A stretch of DNA of 64,000 nt from Citrobacter europaeus (GCA_020099315.1 CP083650.1:4340001-4404000); one strand, 5' to 3'. Counted from the stretch's first letter, positions 46,841 to 55,862 are shown. Numbers and translations are program-made. Notes: generated from the sequence alone by a model not told the origin.

Positions 46841-47224
46841 ATGCTGAAATCACGCATAACGCTCCGACGACTTGCCTGGACCACTACCTTTATGCTTTTT
46901 ATTGGCGCGCTGCTCCTGACCTGGTCGGTCATCCGCCAGCAGGAGTCAACGCTTGCCATTCGTGCAGTAAATCAGGGAGCCACCATGCCTGATGGCTTCT
47001 CTATCTGGCATCACCTGGACGCCAACGGTATTCGCTTTAAAAGCATTACTCCGCAAAATGACGCGCTGCTAATCACCTTTGATTCCAGCGCGCAGAGCGC
47101 AGCCGCAAAGGTCGTGCTGGACCGAACGTTACCGCATGGTTTCGTTATTGCCCAGCAGGATGATGATAATCAGGCGGTACAGTGGTTATCCCGCTTACGT
47201 GATACCCCGCACCGTTTTGGTTAA
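46841..47224 (+). CDS. mzrA: EnvZ/OmpR modulator MzrA
   Basis: A 127-residue bitopic inner-membrane protein (formerly YqjB/EcfM) that interacts with the sensor EnvZ and links the CpxAR and EnvZ/OmpR systems. The single membrane helix is TTFMLFIGALLLTWSVI near residues 15-31, followed by a periplasmic domain with DGFSIWHHLDANGIRFKSI. It follows yqjA by three bases. Signal sensing beyond this interaction is not clear from the sequence. Confidence 0.93.
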   Translation: MLKSRITLRRLAWTTTFMLFIGALLLTWSVIRQQESTLAIRAVNQGATMPDGFSIWHHLDANGIRFKSITPQNDALLITFDSSAQSAAAKVVLDRTLPHGFVIAQQDDDNQAVQWLSRLRDTPHRFG

Positions 47225-47371
47225 TCTCCAGGATTCTGAATTAGATCACTCACTTTGGTGATTTCATCATTTAACGCCTATGATTAATAAACTGGGTTTA
47301 TGACTCAACGCTTTATTACTCTGGAGCATCGGCCTTAGCCACCAGGTCGAATCACAATGGAAGGTTCAAGA

Positions 47372-47740
47372 ATGAAATACCGCATCGCTTTAGCAATTAG
47401 TCTTTTCGCTCTCAGTGCCGGCAGTTACGCCTCCACCCTCTGTCAGGAAAAAGAACAGGATATTCAGCGGGAGATTAGCTATGCCGAAAAGCACAACAAT
47501 CAAAACCGCATCAATGGCCTGAACAAAGCACTCAGCGAAGTTAGGGCTAACTGTACTGACAGCAAACTGCGCGCCGACCATCAGAAAAAAATTGCTGAGC
47601 AGAAAGACGAGATAGCCGAGCGTCAACGTGATTTGGCCGAGGCGAAGCAAAAAGGCGATGCGGATAAGATAGCAAAGCGCGAGCACAAGCTTGCTGAAGC
47701 TCAGAAAGAGCTGAAAGAACTCGAGACCCGCGATTACTAA
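47372..47740 (+). CDS. yqjC: Periplasmic DUF1090 protein YqjC
   Basis: A 122-residue DUF1090 protein with a signal peptide (MKYRIALAISLFALSAGSYA) and a mature part that is almost entirely charged alpha-helix with heptad-like repeats (KKIAEQKDEIAERQRDLAEAKQKG), so a coiled coil is likely. Function is unknown. The ATG at 47372 matches E. coli; five codons upstream another start is possible. First of a yqjC-yqjD-yqjE-yqjK cluster. Confidence 0.92.
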   Translation: MKYRIALAISLFALSAGSYASTLCQEKEQDIQREISYAEKHNNQNRINGLNKALSEVRANCTDSKLRADHQKKIAEQKDEIAERQRDLAEAKQKGDADKIAKREHKLAEAQKELKELETRDY

Positions 47741-47773
47741 GTACGGTAACTAGCCACTCAACTGGAGAAAACT

Positions 47774-48079
47774 ATGTCGAAAGATAATGCTACGGAAAAC
47801 CTGCGCGCTGAGCTGAAATCTCTTGCGGATACGCTTGAAGAAGTACTTAGCTCCTCTGGCGATAAGTCGAAGGAAGAGATGAGTAAAATTCGCAGCAAAG
47901 CCGAACACGCTTTGCGCGAGAGCCGCCATCGCCTGAGCGAAACCAGCGATGTGATTGCCAAACAGACCCGTGAGGCAGCGGCTAAAGCCGATAACTACGT
48001 GCGCGAAAACCCATGGACAGGCGTCGGCATTGGCGCTGCAGTCGGTGTGGTGCTTGGTGTACTGCTGTCGCGCCGTTAA
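47774..48079 (+). CDS. yqjD: Ribosome-associated membrane protein YqjD
   Basis: A 101-residue DUF883 protein. The E. coli protein binds 70S ribosomes in stationary phase and holds them at the inner membrane. The N-terminal two thirds is helical and charged; the C-terminal helix VGIGAAVGVVLGVLL ends in SRR and anchors it. YxNPWTG-like DNYVRENPWTGVG is the family signature before the anchor. It is closely followed by yqjE. Confidence 0.93.
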   Translation: MSKDNATENLRAELKSLADTLEEVLSSSGDKSKEEMSKIRSKAEHALRESRHRLSETSDVIAKQTREAAAKADNYVRENPWTGVGIGAAVGVVLGVLLSRR

Positions 48080-48081
48080 CA

Positions 48082-48477
48082 ATGGCAGATTCTCAACACG
48101 CACAAGGTCCAGGCAAAGGCGTACTGGGTATTGGACAGCGGATCCTGACGATTCTCGTTGAGATCGTAGAGACGCGGCTGCGGCTGGCCGTCGTTGAGCT
48201 GGAAGAGGAAAAATCCAATCTCATCCAGATCCTGCTGATGCTTGGGCTTACCATGCTGTTCGCGGCGTTTGGACTGATGAGCCTGATGGTGCTTATCATC
48301 TGGGCTATAGATCCACAATATCGTCTGAACGCCATGATTGCCACCACCGTTGTGCTGTTGCTTTTAGCGCTTATCGGCGGGCTATGGACGCTGCGTAAGG
48401 CACGTAAAACAACGCTGCTGCGCCATACGCGCAATGAGCTCGCTAACGACAGGCGTGCCCTGGAGGATGATGCATAA
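48082..48477 (+). CDS. yqjE: Inner-membrane protein YqjE
   Basis: A 131-residue phage-holin-3-type inner-membrane protein (DUF1469) with two hydrophobic helices around LLMLGLTMLFAAFGLMSLMVL and MIATTVVLLLLALIGGLW, and a charged C-terminus. Function is unknown. It starts two bases after the yqjD stop, and its TAA overlaps the yqjK ATG, so the three genes are coupled. The ATG at 48082 is chosen because the family begins MADxxHAQGPGK. Confidence 0.92.
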   Translation: MADSQHAQGPGKGVLGIGQRILTILVEIVETRLRLAVVELEEEKSNLIQILLMLGLTMLFAAFGLMSLMVLIIWAIDPQYRLNAMIATTVVLLLLALIGGLWTLRKARKTTLLRHTRNELANDRRALEDDA

Positions 48478-48776
48478 TGAGCAGTAAAGTCGAACGTCAA
48501 CAACGTAAGGCGCAACTGCTTGGACAGATCCAGCAGCAACGGCTGGATCTGTCTGCCACTCGCCGCGACTGGCTGGAAGCCACCGAAGTTTACGATCGTG
48601 GCTGGAAAACGCTGTTGAACCTGCGTGGCTGGGTGTTAGTCGGGAGCAGCATTATGGCGGTTCGCACCATTCGTAACCCAAATCTGCTGGTACGCTGGGC
48701 CAAACGCGGTTTTAGCGTCTGGAGCATCTGGCGTCTGGTTAAATCCACCATCAGACAGCAGCAACTGCGTGGCTAA
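48477..48776 (+). CDS. yqjK: Uncharacterised protein YqjK
   Basis: A 99-residue YqjK-family protein, mostly basic and helical, with one moderately hydrophobic segment (GWVLVGSSIMAVRTI) that may sit at the membrane. The start overlaps the yqjE stop by one base. Function is unknown; co-transcription with yqjD and yqjE suggests a membrane-associated stationary-phase role. Confidence 0.9.
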   Translation: MSSKVERQQRKAQLLGQIQQQRLDLSATRRDWLEATEVYDRGWKTLLNLRGWVLVGSSIMAVRTIRNPNLLVRWAKRGFSVWSIWRLVKSTIRQQQLRG

Positions 48777-48951
48777 AACCCCTCTTCCCCCCCTAACCTC
48801 AAAATTTTTGAAAAATATTGACAGTTTTCCTTGCTAACAATTGTCACTAAGCACGTTTATGATTCTCTCCATCGACAGCAACGACGCGCTCTGCAGCGCC
48901 GATGCACAAAAAAACACAATAAGCCGCCTGAGTGGTTTCCTGGAGAGTATG

Positions 48952-49344
48952 ATGAAGAAATTAGAAGATGTTGGTGTACTGGTAGCGCGCATTCTGATGC
49001 CAATCCTGTTTATTTCCGCAGGTTGGGGAAAAATCACCGGATATGCGGGTACCCAACAGTACATGGAAGCCATGGGCGTCCCAGGATTTATGCTACCGCT
49101 GGTGATTCTGCTTGAGTTTGGCGGCGGTCTGGCAATTCTGTTCGGTTTCCTGACCCGTACGACCGCACTGTTCACCGCAGGCTTCACGCTGCTGACGGCG
49201 TTCCTCTTCCACAGCAACTTTGCGGAAGGTGTGAACTCTCTGATGTTCATGAAAAACCTGACTATCGCAGGCGGTTTCCTGCTGCTGGCTATCACCGGTC
49301 CGGGCGCCTTTAGCATCGACCGTGTACTGAATAAAAAGTGGTAA
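48952..49344 (+). CDS. yqjF: DoxX-family membrane protein YqjF
   Basis: DoxX-family inner-membrane protein (130 residues, four helices) with the conserved ARILMPILFISAGWGKITGY at the N-terminus and FHSNFAEGVNSLMFMKNLTIAGGFL toward the C-terminus. It has been linked to quinone or aromatic stress together with yqjG; the activity is not defined. Adjacent ATGs at 48949 and 48952 are available, and the second is better spaced from GGAGA. Transcription probably ends at the perfect palindrome 49367-49394. Confidence 0.92.
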   Translation: MKKLEDVGVLVARILMPILFISAGWGKITGYAGTQQYMEAMGVPGFMLPLVILLEFGGGLAILFGFLTRTTALFTAGFTLLTAFLFHSNFAEGVNSLMFMKNLTIAGGFLLLAITGPGAFSIDRVLNKKW

Positions 49345-49366
49345 GCAAACTATACTGAACACATCA

Positions 49367-49394
49367 AAAAGCGAGGAGATATCTCCTCGCTTTT
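49367..49394. terminator. Loop-free palindromic terminator between yqjF and yqjG
   Basis: A perfect 28-bp palindrome whose halves end in four As and four Ts (AAAAGCGAGGAGAT then its reverse complement). It is probably the yqjF terminator; it ends 22 bases before the yqjG start. Confidence 0.7.
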
Positions 49395-49416
49395 GCTATC
49401 TGAGGAGGCGAAAATC

Positions 49417-50403
49417 ATGGGACAACTGATTGACGGCGTCTGGCATGACACCTGGTACGATACCAAATCAACCGGGGGAAAATTTCAACGTTCTGCATCG
49501 GCTTTCCGTAACTGGCTCACCGCGGATGGCGCGCCTGGCTCAACCGGTGAGGCTGGCTTTGCTGCCGAAAAAGATCGCTATCATCTGTACGTTTCGCTGG
49601 CCTGTCCGTGGGCGCATCGCACGCTGATTTTGCGAAAACTTAAAGGGCTGGAACCGTTCATTTCCGTTTCCGTAGTACATCCGTTGATGCTGGAAAACGG
49701 CTGGACCTTTGACGATAACTTCCCGGCGGCAACCGGTGATACCCTGTATCAGCACGACTTTCTTTATCAGCTCTATTTACACGCCAATCCTCACTACAGC
49801 GGACGGGTGACCGTTCCGGTGCTGTGGGATAAAAAGAACCACACCATTGTCAGCAATGAATCTGCAGAAATCATCCGCATGTTTAATACTGCGTTTGATG
49901 CGCTGGGCGCAAAAGCCGGGGATTACTATCCACCAGCCTTGCAAAGCAAAATCGATGAGCTGAACGGCTGGATTTATGACAACGTCAATAACGGCGTGTA
50001 TAAAGCCGGATTTGCCACCAGTCAGGAAGCCTACGACGACGCAGTGGAAAAAGTCTTCCAATCGCTGGCGAGACTGGAACAAATCCTTGGACAACATCGC
50101 TACCTGACCGGCAACCAGTTAACCGAGGCCGATATTCGCCTGTGGACCACGCTGGTGCGTTTTGATCCCGTGTATGTAACCCACTTCAAATGCGACAAAC
50201 ACCGGATTAGCGACTATCTGAACCTGTACGGTTTCCTGCGCGATATCTACCAGATGCCAGGTATTGCGGAAACCGTCAATTTCGATCACATCCGCAATCA
50301 CTACTTCCGTAGCCACAAAACCATTAACCCGACTGGTATTATTTCTGTTGGGCCGTGGCAGGATCTAAGCGAACCTCATGGGCGTGACGAGCGTTTCGCA
50401 TGA
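49417..50403 (+). CDS. yqjG: Glutathionyl-hydroquinone reductase YqjG
   Basis: Xi-class glutathione transferase (328 residues) that reduces glutathionyl-hydroquinones to hydroquinones. The catalytic Cys is in SLACPWAHRTLI near residue 63, the glutathione site in NESAEIIRMFN, and the helical domain has LTEADIRLWTTLVRFDPVYVTHFKCDK. The ATG at 49417 follows GGAGG and gives the E. coli length. Confidence 0.96.
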   Translation: MGQLIDGVWHDTWYDTKSTGGKFQRSASAFRNWLTADGAPGSTGEAGFAAEKDRYHLYVSLACPWAHRTLILRKLKGLEPFISVSVVHPLMLENGWTFDDNFPAATGDTLYQHDFLYQLYLHANPHYSGRVTVPVLWDKKNHTIVSNESAEIIRMFNTAFDALGAKAGDYYPPALQSKIDELNGWIYDNVNNGVYKAGFATSQEAYDDAVEKVFQSLARLEQILGQHRYLTGNQLTEADIRLWTTLVRFDPVYVTHFKCDKHRISDYLNLYGFLRDIYQMPGIAETVNFDHIRNHYFRSHKTINPTGIISVGPWQDLSEPHGRDERFA

Positions 50404-50528
50404 TTTACACTGGCCCTCATCTGGGGGCCAAATAATTAACACCACAAATATTTACCATCATTTCATTCACGGCTATTCTTAATTTGATTGCTTTAAAAAC
50501 AAGTAATTGAATGCAGAACGAGGCAAAA

Positions 50529-50894
50529 ATGGATTGGTATTTAAACGTATTAAAGAACTACTTTGGTTTTGGTGGCCGCGCGCGTCGTAAAGAATACTGG
50601 ATGTTTGTGTTGGTCAACATCATCTTCACGTTCGTGCTGGGTATTCTGGACAGAATGCTTGGCTGGGAGCGCGCCGGGGGAGAAGGTATATTAACGACGA
50701 TTTATGGGGTTCTGGTATTTATCCCCTGGTGGGCAGTGCAGTTCCGGCGTTTGCATGACACCGATCGTTCAGCCTGGTGGCTGCTGGTGCTGCTGATCCC
50801 GATCGTAGGCTGGTTGGTGATCATCATTTTCAACTGTCAAAACGGGACTCAGGGGAGTAACCGCTTTGGGCCCGATCCCAAACAGTTATCCTGA
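50529..50894 (+). CDS. yhaH: DUF805 inner-membrane protein YhaH
   Basis: DUF805 protein (121 residues) with an N-terminal GRARRKEYWMF signature, three or four hydrophobic helices and the WWAVQFRRLHDTDRSAWW motif. In E. coli this family is linked to quinone/aromatic stress under YhaJ control. The ATG at 50529 matches E. coli; six codons upstream is an alternative start. E. coli has a paralogue, yhaI, next, but it is absent here: a REP pair follows. Confidence 0.92.
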   Translation: MDWYLNVLKNYFGFGGRARRKEYWMFVLVNIIFTFVLGILDRMLGWERAGGEGILTTIYGVLVFIPWWAVQFRRLHDTDRSAWWLLVLLIPIVGWLVIIIFNCQNGTQGSNRFGPDPKQLS

Positions 50895-50910
50895 CGTAGC
50901 ATATGTAGAT

Positions 50911-50992
50911 GCCTGATGGTGCTACGCTTATCAGGCCTACAACATACTCCGTCTTCCAGGCCGGATAAGGTGCTTAGCACCACATCCGGCGT
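50911..50992. repeat. REP/BIME pair
   Basis: Units at 50911-50940 and 50957-50992 between the convergent yhaH and yhaJ genes, in opposite orientation. Confidence 0.85.
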
Positions 50993-51002
50993 AACAGTCC
51001 AG

Positions 51003-51899
51003 CTATTTACCTGCAAACAGCTTGGGGATTTCTCGCAGACACCAGGATTTCGCCTCGCCCATGCTGTCCCGACGCCAGGCCATAATAATATCAATTTCGC
51101 TTGTCGATTCCGGGCTAACTACCCGCAGCCGACCAGCCGCAATATCCTCTTCCACCAGCGGGTACGGCATCGTCGCCACGCCAAGACCGGCCAACAGCGC
51201 CTGGCGTTTATCTTCTATCGTACTCACCGTAAGACGCGGCTGTTTATCCAGCAGTTGGACGGTCAGCACCGGACGTTCACGGGCGGTATCCGCCACCGCG
51301 ATCCCGCGGTATTTCACGCGGGTGACTTCCGATAACGGTTCCGGCTCCTGATGGATGGGATGCTCCGGGGCCGCTACATAGACGTTCATCAGCGAGTACA
51401 GCTTACGCGAGTTGATTTCTGAGGATGAGCGAAAATGCATATCCGGCGCAATCACGATATCCGCCCGCCCCTGCTCCAGACGCTCCCACGCCCCGGCCAG
51501 AACTTCGGTAATAACGGAAAGCTGGGTATTGGCCTTCCCGGCAAGCCTGTCAATCAACGGGAAAAATGCCGCCGTCGGCACCAGCGCTTCGGTGACGATG
51601 GTCAGATGCGTTTCCCAACCGCGAGCCAATGCTTCGGCATCGGTGGTCAGTTTATCCGCAGCTTCCAGCAGTACACGCCCACGCTCCAGCAGCATACGCC
51701 CGACGTTGGTGAATTTTGTGCGATGACCTGAACGGTCAAACAGCACCACGTCCAGCTCCTCCTCCAGCTTCTGCATGGTATAGCTGAGCGCAGAAGGAAC
51801 ACGCCCCAGTTCGTCCGCCGCTGCGGCAAAGCTGCCGCGTCGGTCTATTGCGTCCATGACGCGTAACGCTTCAAGCGTTAAAGCCCTTTCTTTGGCCAT
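51003..51899 (-). CDS. yhaJ: LysR-family regulator YhaJ
   Basis: LysR-type regulator (298 residues). The N-terminal winged helix is LTLEALRVMDAIDRRGSFAAAADELGRVPSALSYTMQKLEEEL; the effector domain follows with EVLAGAWERLEQGRADIVIAP and a late RQALLAGLGVATMPYPLV. In E. coli YhaJ responds to aromatic and quinone-like compounds, activates yqjF and affects virulence in pathogens. The ATG at 51899 matches E. coli length. It is divergent from yhaK across 104 bases. Confidence 0.94.
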   Translation of the reverse strand: MAKERALTLEALRVMDAIDRRGSFAAAADELGRVPSALSYTMQKLEEELDVVLFDRSGHRTKFTNVGRMLLERGRVLLEAADKLTTDAEALARGWETHLTIVTEALVPTAAFFPLIDRLAGKANTQLSVITEVLAGAWERLEQGRADIVIAPDMHFRSSSEINSRKLYSLMNVYVAAPEHPIHQEPEPLSEVTRVKYRGIAVADTARERPVLTVQLLDKQPRLTVSTIEDKRQALLAGLGVATMPYPLVEEDIAAGRLRVVSPESTSEIDIIMAWRRDSMGEAKSWCLREIPKLFAGK

Positions 51900-52003
51900 C
51901 TCGTTCTCATTCAGGAAATTTGAACATACCGGGCAGAATATCTGGCTAACAATGCAGCGTCTAGCCATTTAACATAAAAGGAAGTAAAGAGAGGTCAAGA
52001 ACT

Positions 52004-52705
52004 ATGATTACTACCCGTACAGCCAAACAATGCGGGCAAGCAGACTACGGCTGGCTGCAGGCCCGTTATACCTTCTCCTTTGGACACTATTTTGATCCTA
52101 AACTGCTGGGTTATGCCTCGCTGCGTGTTCTGAACCAGGAAGTTCTGGCACCGGGGGCCTCTTTCCAGCCACGGACCTATCCGAAGGTGGATATCGTCAA
52201 TCTGATCCTCGAAGGGGAAGCGGAGTACCGCGACAGCGAAGGCAACCATATTCAGGCCAAAGCGGGAGAAGTTTTACTACTCGCGACACAGCCAGGAATC
52301 AGCTACAGCGAACACAATATCAGCAAAGATAAACCATTAACCAGAATGCAGCTCTGGCTGGACGCCTGTCCGCAGCGCGAAAACGCCTGCGTACAGAAAG
52401 CCACGTTGAGCGCCGGTAAGCATCAGCTGCTGGCCTCGCCAGACGGTGAACAAGGCAGCCTGCATCTACGCCAACAGGTATGGGTGCACCACGTTGAACT
52501 GCAACAGGGTGAATCTCTGAGTTTTCAGTTACATGGGCCGCGGGCTTACTTACAGTCGATTCACGGCAGATTCCATGCGGTAACATCTGGCGCCGAAAAA
52601 GAAGCGCTCACCTGCGGCGATGGCGCATTTATTCGTGACGAAACTAACATAACGTTAGTCGCTGATACCCCGCTGCGCGCTTTGCTGATAGATTTGCCCG
52701 TATAG
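52004..52705 (+). CDS. yhaK: Pirin-family bicupin YhaK
   Basis: Pirin-like bicupin (233 residues). The first cupin holds the family signature RYTFSFGHYFDP and FQPRTYPKVDIVNLILEGEAEYRDS; the second cupin ends with the C-terminal strands. E. coli YhaK was described as a redox-sensitive marker of nitrosative stress; an enzymatic role is not established. It lies 26 bases before yhaL, so they may be co-transcribed, and is divergent from yhaJ, which may control it. Confidence 0.94.
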   Translation: MITTRTAKQCGQADYGWLQARYTFSFGHYFDPKLLGYASLRVLNQEVLAPGASFQPRTYPKVDIVNLILEGEAEYRDSEGNHIQAKAGEVLLLATQPGISYSEHNISKDKPLTRMQLWLDACPQRENACVQKATLSAGKHQLLASPDGEQGSLHLRQQVWVHHVELQQGESLSFQLHGPRAYLQSIHGRFHAVTSGAEKEALTCGDGAFIRDETNITLVADTPLRALLIDLPV

Positions 52706-52731
52706 TCAGGGAAAACAACGGAGTACGACTA

Positions 52732-52881
52732 TTGAGCAAGAAATCATCAAAAAAACGCCAGCCGCAGACTGAGCCTAAAAAGCAGGAAACGGTTACCTTC
52801 GGTTATGAAGAAATGCTGACGGAGCTGGAAGCGATTGTGGCCGATGCCGAGCTACGGCTGGAAGACGAAGAAGCCGCCTGA
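52732..52881 (+). CDS. yhaL: Small protein YhaL
   Basis: A 49-residue protein starting with TTG at 52732 behind GGAGTACGACTA. It has a basic N-terminus (SKKSSKKRQP), a linker, and an acidic helix with FGYEEMLTELEAIVADAELR. This matches E. coli YhaL as I recall it. The helix resembles the XseB (exonuclease VII small subunit) signature, where FEKALSELEQIV occupies the same pattern. Relationship to XseB is an inference. A short hairpin at 52872-52891 overlaps its stop codon. No function is known. Confidence 0.85.
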   Translation: MSKKSSKKRQPQTEPKKQETVTFGYEEMLTELEAIVADAELRLEDEEAA

Positions 52882-52891
52882 AAAGGCGGCT
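52872..52891 (+). terminator. Hairpin at the yhaL end
   Basis: AGCCGCC and GGCGGCT form a 7-bp stem across TGAAAA, which includes the yhaL stop. There is no T-run. Confidence 0.5.
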
Positions 52892-52897
52892 CAGGCT

Positions 52898-52933
52898 GAT
52901 GCCGGGTAGCGGCTGCGCCTTACCCGGCCTACA
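52898..52933. repeat. REP element
   Basis: One REP-type unit (GATGCCGGGTAGCGG ... CCTTACCCGGCC) between the convergent yhaL and cyuA genes. Confidence 0.8.
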
Positions 52934-52935
52934 GA

Positions 52936-54246
52936 TTAATGCGCTTTACTGGCCATGATCTCAATGATCTGCTTGTCGGTTTCCTGCATAGAACGACACG
53001 CCAGCGCGCACAGGTTACTGATAGATTGCTCCACGTTATGCGCCACAATCCCTTCATTGCCGGTTACAGCGGTATCATCCAGCGCCATCAGCACCGCTTT
53101 CCACGCCGCAGATGCACTGGTTGAGACTTTCATCGCACAGCTGTTCGAAGCGCCATCACAAATCATCCCGCTTACGTCGCCAATCATGCTGCTGATCGCC
53201 ATTGCGATAGTGTTGTAGCGACCATCAACGATCCATGCCATCCCCGCCGCGGCGCCCATCGCCGCCGTGGTTGCCGCACACAGTGCAGACAAACGCGGGA
53301 GCTGATGATGGATGTAGATAGCACTCAGGTGAGACAACATCAGCGCACGCGCCAGTTTCTCTTCATCCGCGCCAAAGTGCTCGGCCACCACCATGACCGG
53401 AACGGTAGCGGTAATCCCCTGATTACCGGAGCCGGAGTTGCTCATGGCCGGCAGCGTCGCCCCGCCCATTCGCGCATCCGATGCCGCGCTGGTACGGATC
53501 AGAATAGAGGTGGAGAGATCGTTCGCCAGCAGGCCACGCGCACATTGCTTCTCAAGCGTGGTTCCGATGTGCAAGCCCCAGTTACCGCGCAGCCCTTCCT
53601 GAGACAGTGCACCGTTCAGTTTTGCCGCATCGAGAATGAAGCGGATTGACTCAAACGGTACCGCGTTCACGAACGCCAGAATCTCTTCCAACGACGTGTG
53701 AGACAGTACCGCCAGCGGTGACTCCTGCTCCTCTTCCTCAGCGTTCTGTTCTGTGGTGAACACCACGCCTTTATTGGTCTCGATGCGCACAATGTTGGTA
53801 TGACCGCCCACAATCGTTACGCACGCCCATCCTTCAGCGCCGTAAACCTTCGCGCGGGAAAAGAGGATGTCCTCGCAAGGCTCCTGCAGCATCACAGCAA
53901 CCTTCCCTGCGGTCAGCATCGCTTTCGCATCGGCGATCGCTTGTGGCGACGCGTCTTTCAGTACCTCTAAACCGGCGCGGGCATTTCCACCCAGCGCACC
54001 CAGCGCTGCCGCGACAGGCAACCCGACCATTCCGGTACCCGGCACGGTAACGCCCATGCCGTTTTTCATCAGGTTCGGTGAGACCCACGCATCAATGCGT
54101 TCAACCGCGCCGCCCAGCTCAGCGGCTGCGACCGCTGCCGCCAGAGCCAGAGAGATAGGTTCCGTACAACCCAGCGCAGGCTTAACTTCTTCCTGCACCG
54201 CGCGGATAAAACTATCCCATAATGGATTCAATGTAGTCTCAAACAT
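52936..54246 (-). CDS. cyuA: L-cysteine desulfidase CyuA (YhaM)
   Basis: Iron-sulfur L-cysteine desulfidase (436 residues, YhaM/UPF0597 family) that degrades cysteine to pyruvate, ammonia and sulfide under anaerobic conditions. Conserved Cys for the cluster are in VKPALGCTEPISLALAAA near the N-terminus and in SALCAATTAAMGAAAG and GMICDGASNSCAMK in the C-terminal half. It lies 24 bases after cyuP on the same strand, so they form the cyuPA operon. In E. coli the operon is induced by cysteine via CyuR, encoded elsewhere. Confidence 0.95.
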   Translation of the reverse strand: MFETTLNPLWDSFIRAVQEEVKPALGCTEPISLALAAAVAAAELGGAVERIDAWVSPNLMKNGMGVTVPGTGMVGLPVAAALGALGGNARAGLEVLKDASPQAIADAKAMLTAGKVAVMLQEPCEDILFSRAKVYGAEGWACVTIVGGHTNIVRIETNKGVVFTTEQNAEEEEQESPLAVLSHTSLEEILAFVNAVPFESIRFILDAAKLNGALSQEGLRGNWGLHIGTTLEKQCARGLLANDLSTSILIRTSAASDARMGGATLPAMSNSGSGNQGITATVPVMVVAEHFGADEEKLARALMLSHLSAIYIHHQLPRLSALCAATTAAMGAAAGMAWIVDGRYNTIAMAISSMIGDVSGMICDGASNSCAMKVSTSASAAWKAVLMALDDTAVTGNEGIVAHNVEQSISNLCALACRSMQETDKQIIEIMASKAH

Positions 54247-54270
54247 AACAACAACCTTTGCTCAGATATC

Positions 54271-55602
54271 TCAGGAAAATGCCAGGAACGGAGAAATGCA
54301 CAGCAGCAGGCCCGTGATAATAATCAGATACAGGGAAGCGCCTTTGTATTTGTGCAGTGCAGGAACTTTGTAAACCAGCCAGGCCGGGATCAGACAACCC
54401 ACCATGCCGAAAATAGGGCTACAAATAGAGGTGAAGCTCAGTACCGGTGCATTCAGCACAATTGCGCTCCACGCCAACAGGATGGCGAAAACCATAATGC
54501 CGCGCTGAACCAGGGTCTCATTGATTTTCTCTGCTGGCATTTTACGACGCAGAATGTTCATCACGATCCCCTGAGTGGCTTCACGGAAACCTAAGTAAAC
54601 GCCGAAGAAAGCGGTCATAACGGCGAAAATGTTCAGAATAACGCTAACAATTTTCACCCAGCCCGCACCCGCACCGTTGATAAACTGCGCGGCAATCGCC
54701 AGAGCGGAAATGTTCTGCTCGTAGGCTTTAACCGCTTCGTCATGGCCCATCGCCAGCGTGAAGGAAACGGCGTAGAAAAAGACGGTAACAAACAGGATAC
54801 CGAACGCAATGTTCATAGCACGCAGGGCTTTATGGCGCGCCACTTCAATGGATTTATTGCGAGAACGGTATGAGATAACCATCGGGCTTAAGGTCTGAAT
54901 AAACAGAATCGAGGTCAGCGTGAACGGCAGCGTGATGATCGCGTTTTTGATCAGTAACGCCATCGGCGGCAGTGAACCTGCGTTATGCAAATGCCACATT
55001 CCCACCATTGATACGCCAAGCGCAGCAACCACCAGTAGCTTGGTCAGTACCATGCCGGTGGAGATTTTAAACAGCATTTGTTCACCGCGTGACGAGAGGG
55101 CAACCAGGATGCAAATCAGCACCAGGCCATAAAACGGGCTGTCGGACAGCAAACCTTCAGTAACGCCAAAAGTGTGCAGGTAGGAGGCGCTATCGTTGGT
55201 AATGGCGGTGGAATAAACAAACATCCAGATAACCAGCATCACAAAATACAACGCACCTAACAGGATGCCCCAGTTCTTACCCAGATAGCCGCTGATTACG
55301 CTCGGATAGTCTTTACACTCTGGGGACTCAGCCAGCGTATTAATAAACAGCCGCTGGAACAGATACATGGCTGGGTAGCCGATGATAGAGGAGAGCAAGA
55401 ACACCCACAGCCCCATCAGCCCTACCTGGACAGGAAGAAAAACAATCCCCGCGCCAATTGCCATACCGATACTCATAATGACCCAGCCGGTGTCCGTGCT
55501 GTCGAATTTAATGGCTTCGCGCCATTCACTTTCGGTCATTCCCGCCCGGCGAGCCGGAGCAGACGCGTCGAGTATTACGCTGTTATTTGTTGTTGTTTCC
55601 AT
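54271..55602 (-). CDS. cyuP: Cysteine importer CyuP (YhaO)
   Basis: Inner-membrane amino-acid transporter (443 residues, about 11 helices) of the hydroxy/aromatic amino acid permease (HAAAP) family, which imports cysteine for CyuA. It shows the start GWVIMSIGMAIGAGIVFLPVQVG, a family pattern shared with TdcC. It is the first gene of cyuPA. A terminator at 55833-55862 in the upstream region separates it from tdcG. Confidence 0.93.
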   Translation of the reverse strand: METTTNNSVILDASAPARRAGMTESEWREAIKFDSTDTGWVIMSIGMAIGAGIVFLPVQVGLMGLWVFLLSSIIGYPAMYLFQRLFINTLAESPECKDYPSVISGYLGKNWGILLGALYFVMLVIWMFVYSTAITNDSASYLHTFGVTEGLLSDSPFYGLVLICILVALSSRGEQMLFKISTGMVLTKLLVVAALGVSMVGMWHLHNAGSLPPMALLIKNAIITLPFTLTSILFIQTLSPMVISYRSRNKSIEVARHKALRAMNIAFGILFVTVFFYAVSFTLAMGHDEAVKAYEQNISALAIAAQFINGAGAGWVKIVSVILNIFAVMTAFFGVYLGFREATQGIVMNILRRKMPAEKINETLVQRGIMVFAILLAWSAIVLNAPVLSFTSICSPIFGMVGCLIPAWLVYKVPALHKYKGASLYLIIITGLLLCISPFLAFS

Positions 55603-55832
55603 AATTTCCCGCTCAATGTGTAGGTAGAGGTTTTTATATTTTTTCGTACTGCCTCAATGCGATACGCAGTACTAAGGTGCAGGCGAGCTATTGGAGTAAT
55701 GAGGAAATCATACGCGCAGGGTCAGAGAAAAACTTCACAAACAAACCCCTGTAATTTCTAAAAGTTAAGAAATAATTTCTCTTTTAAACTCACATAAAGA
55801 ATTTAATTTCTAATTTTGAAGCCGATCACAAC

Positions 55833-55862
55833 AAAAAAGGTGCACTAAAGTGCACCTTTTTA
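55833..55862. terminator. Bidirectional terminator before cyuP
   Basis: AAAAAAGGTGCAC and GTGCACCTTTTTA form a 7-bp GC-containing stem plus A/T flank with loop TAAA. The A and T runs on both sides allow termination in either direction; it probably ends the tdc operon. Confidence 0.8.
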
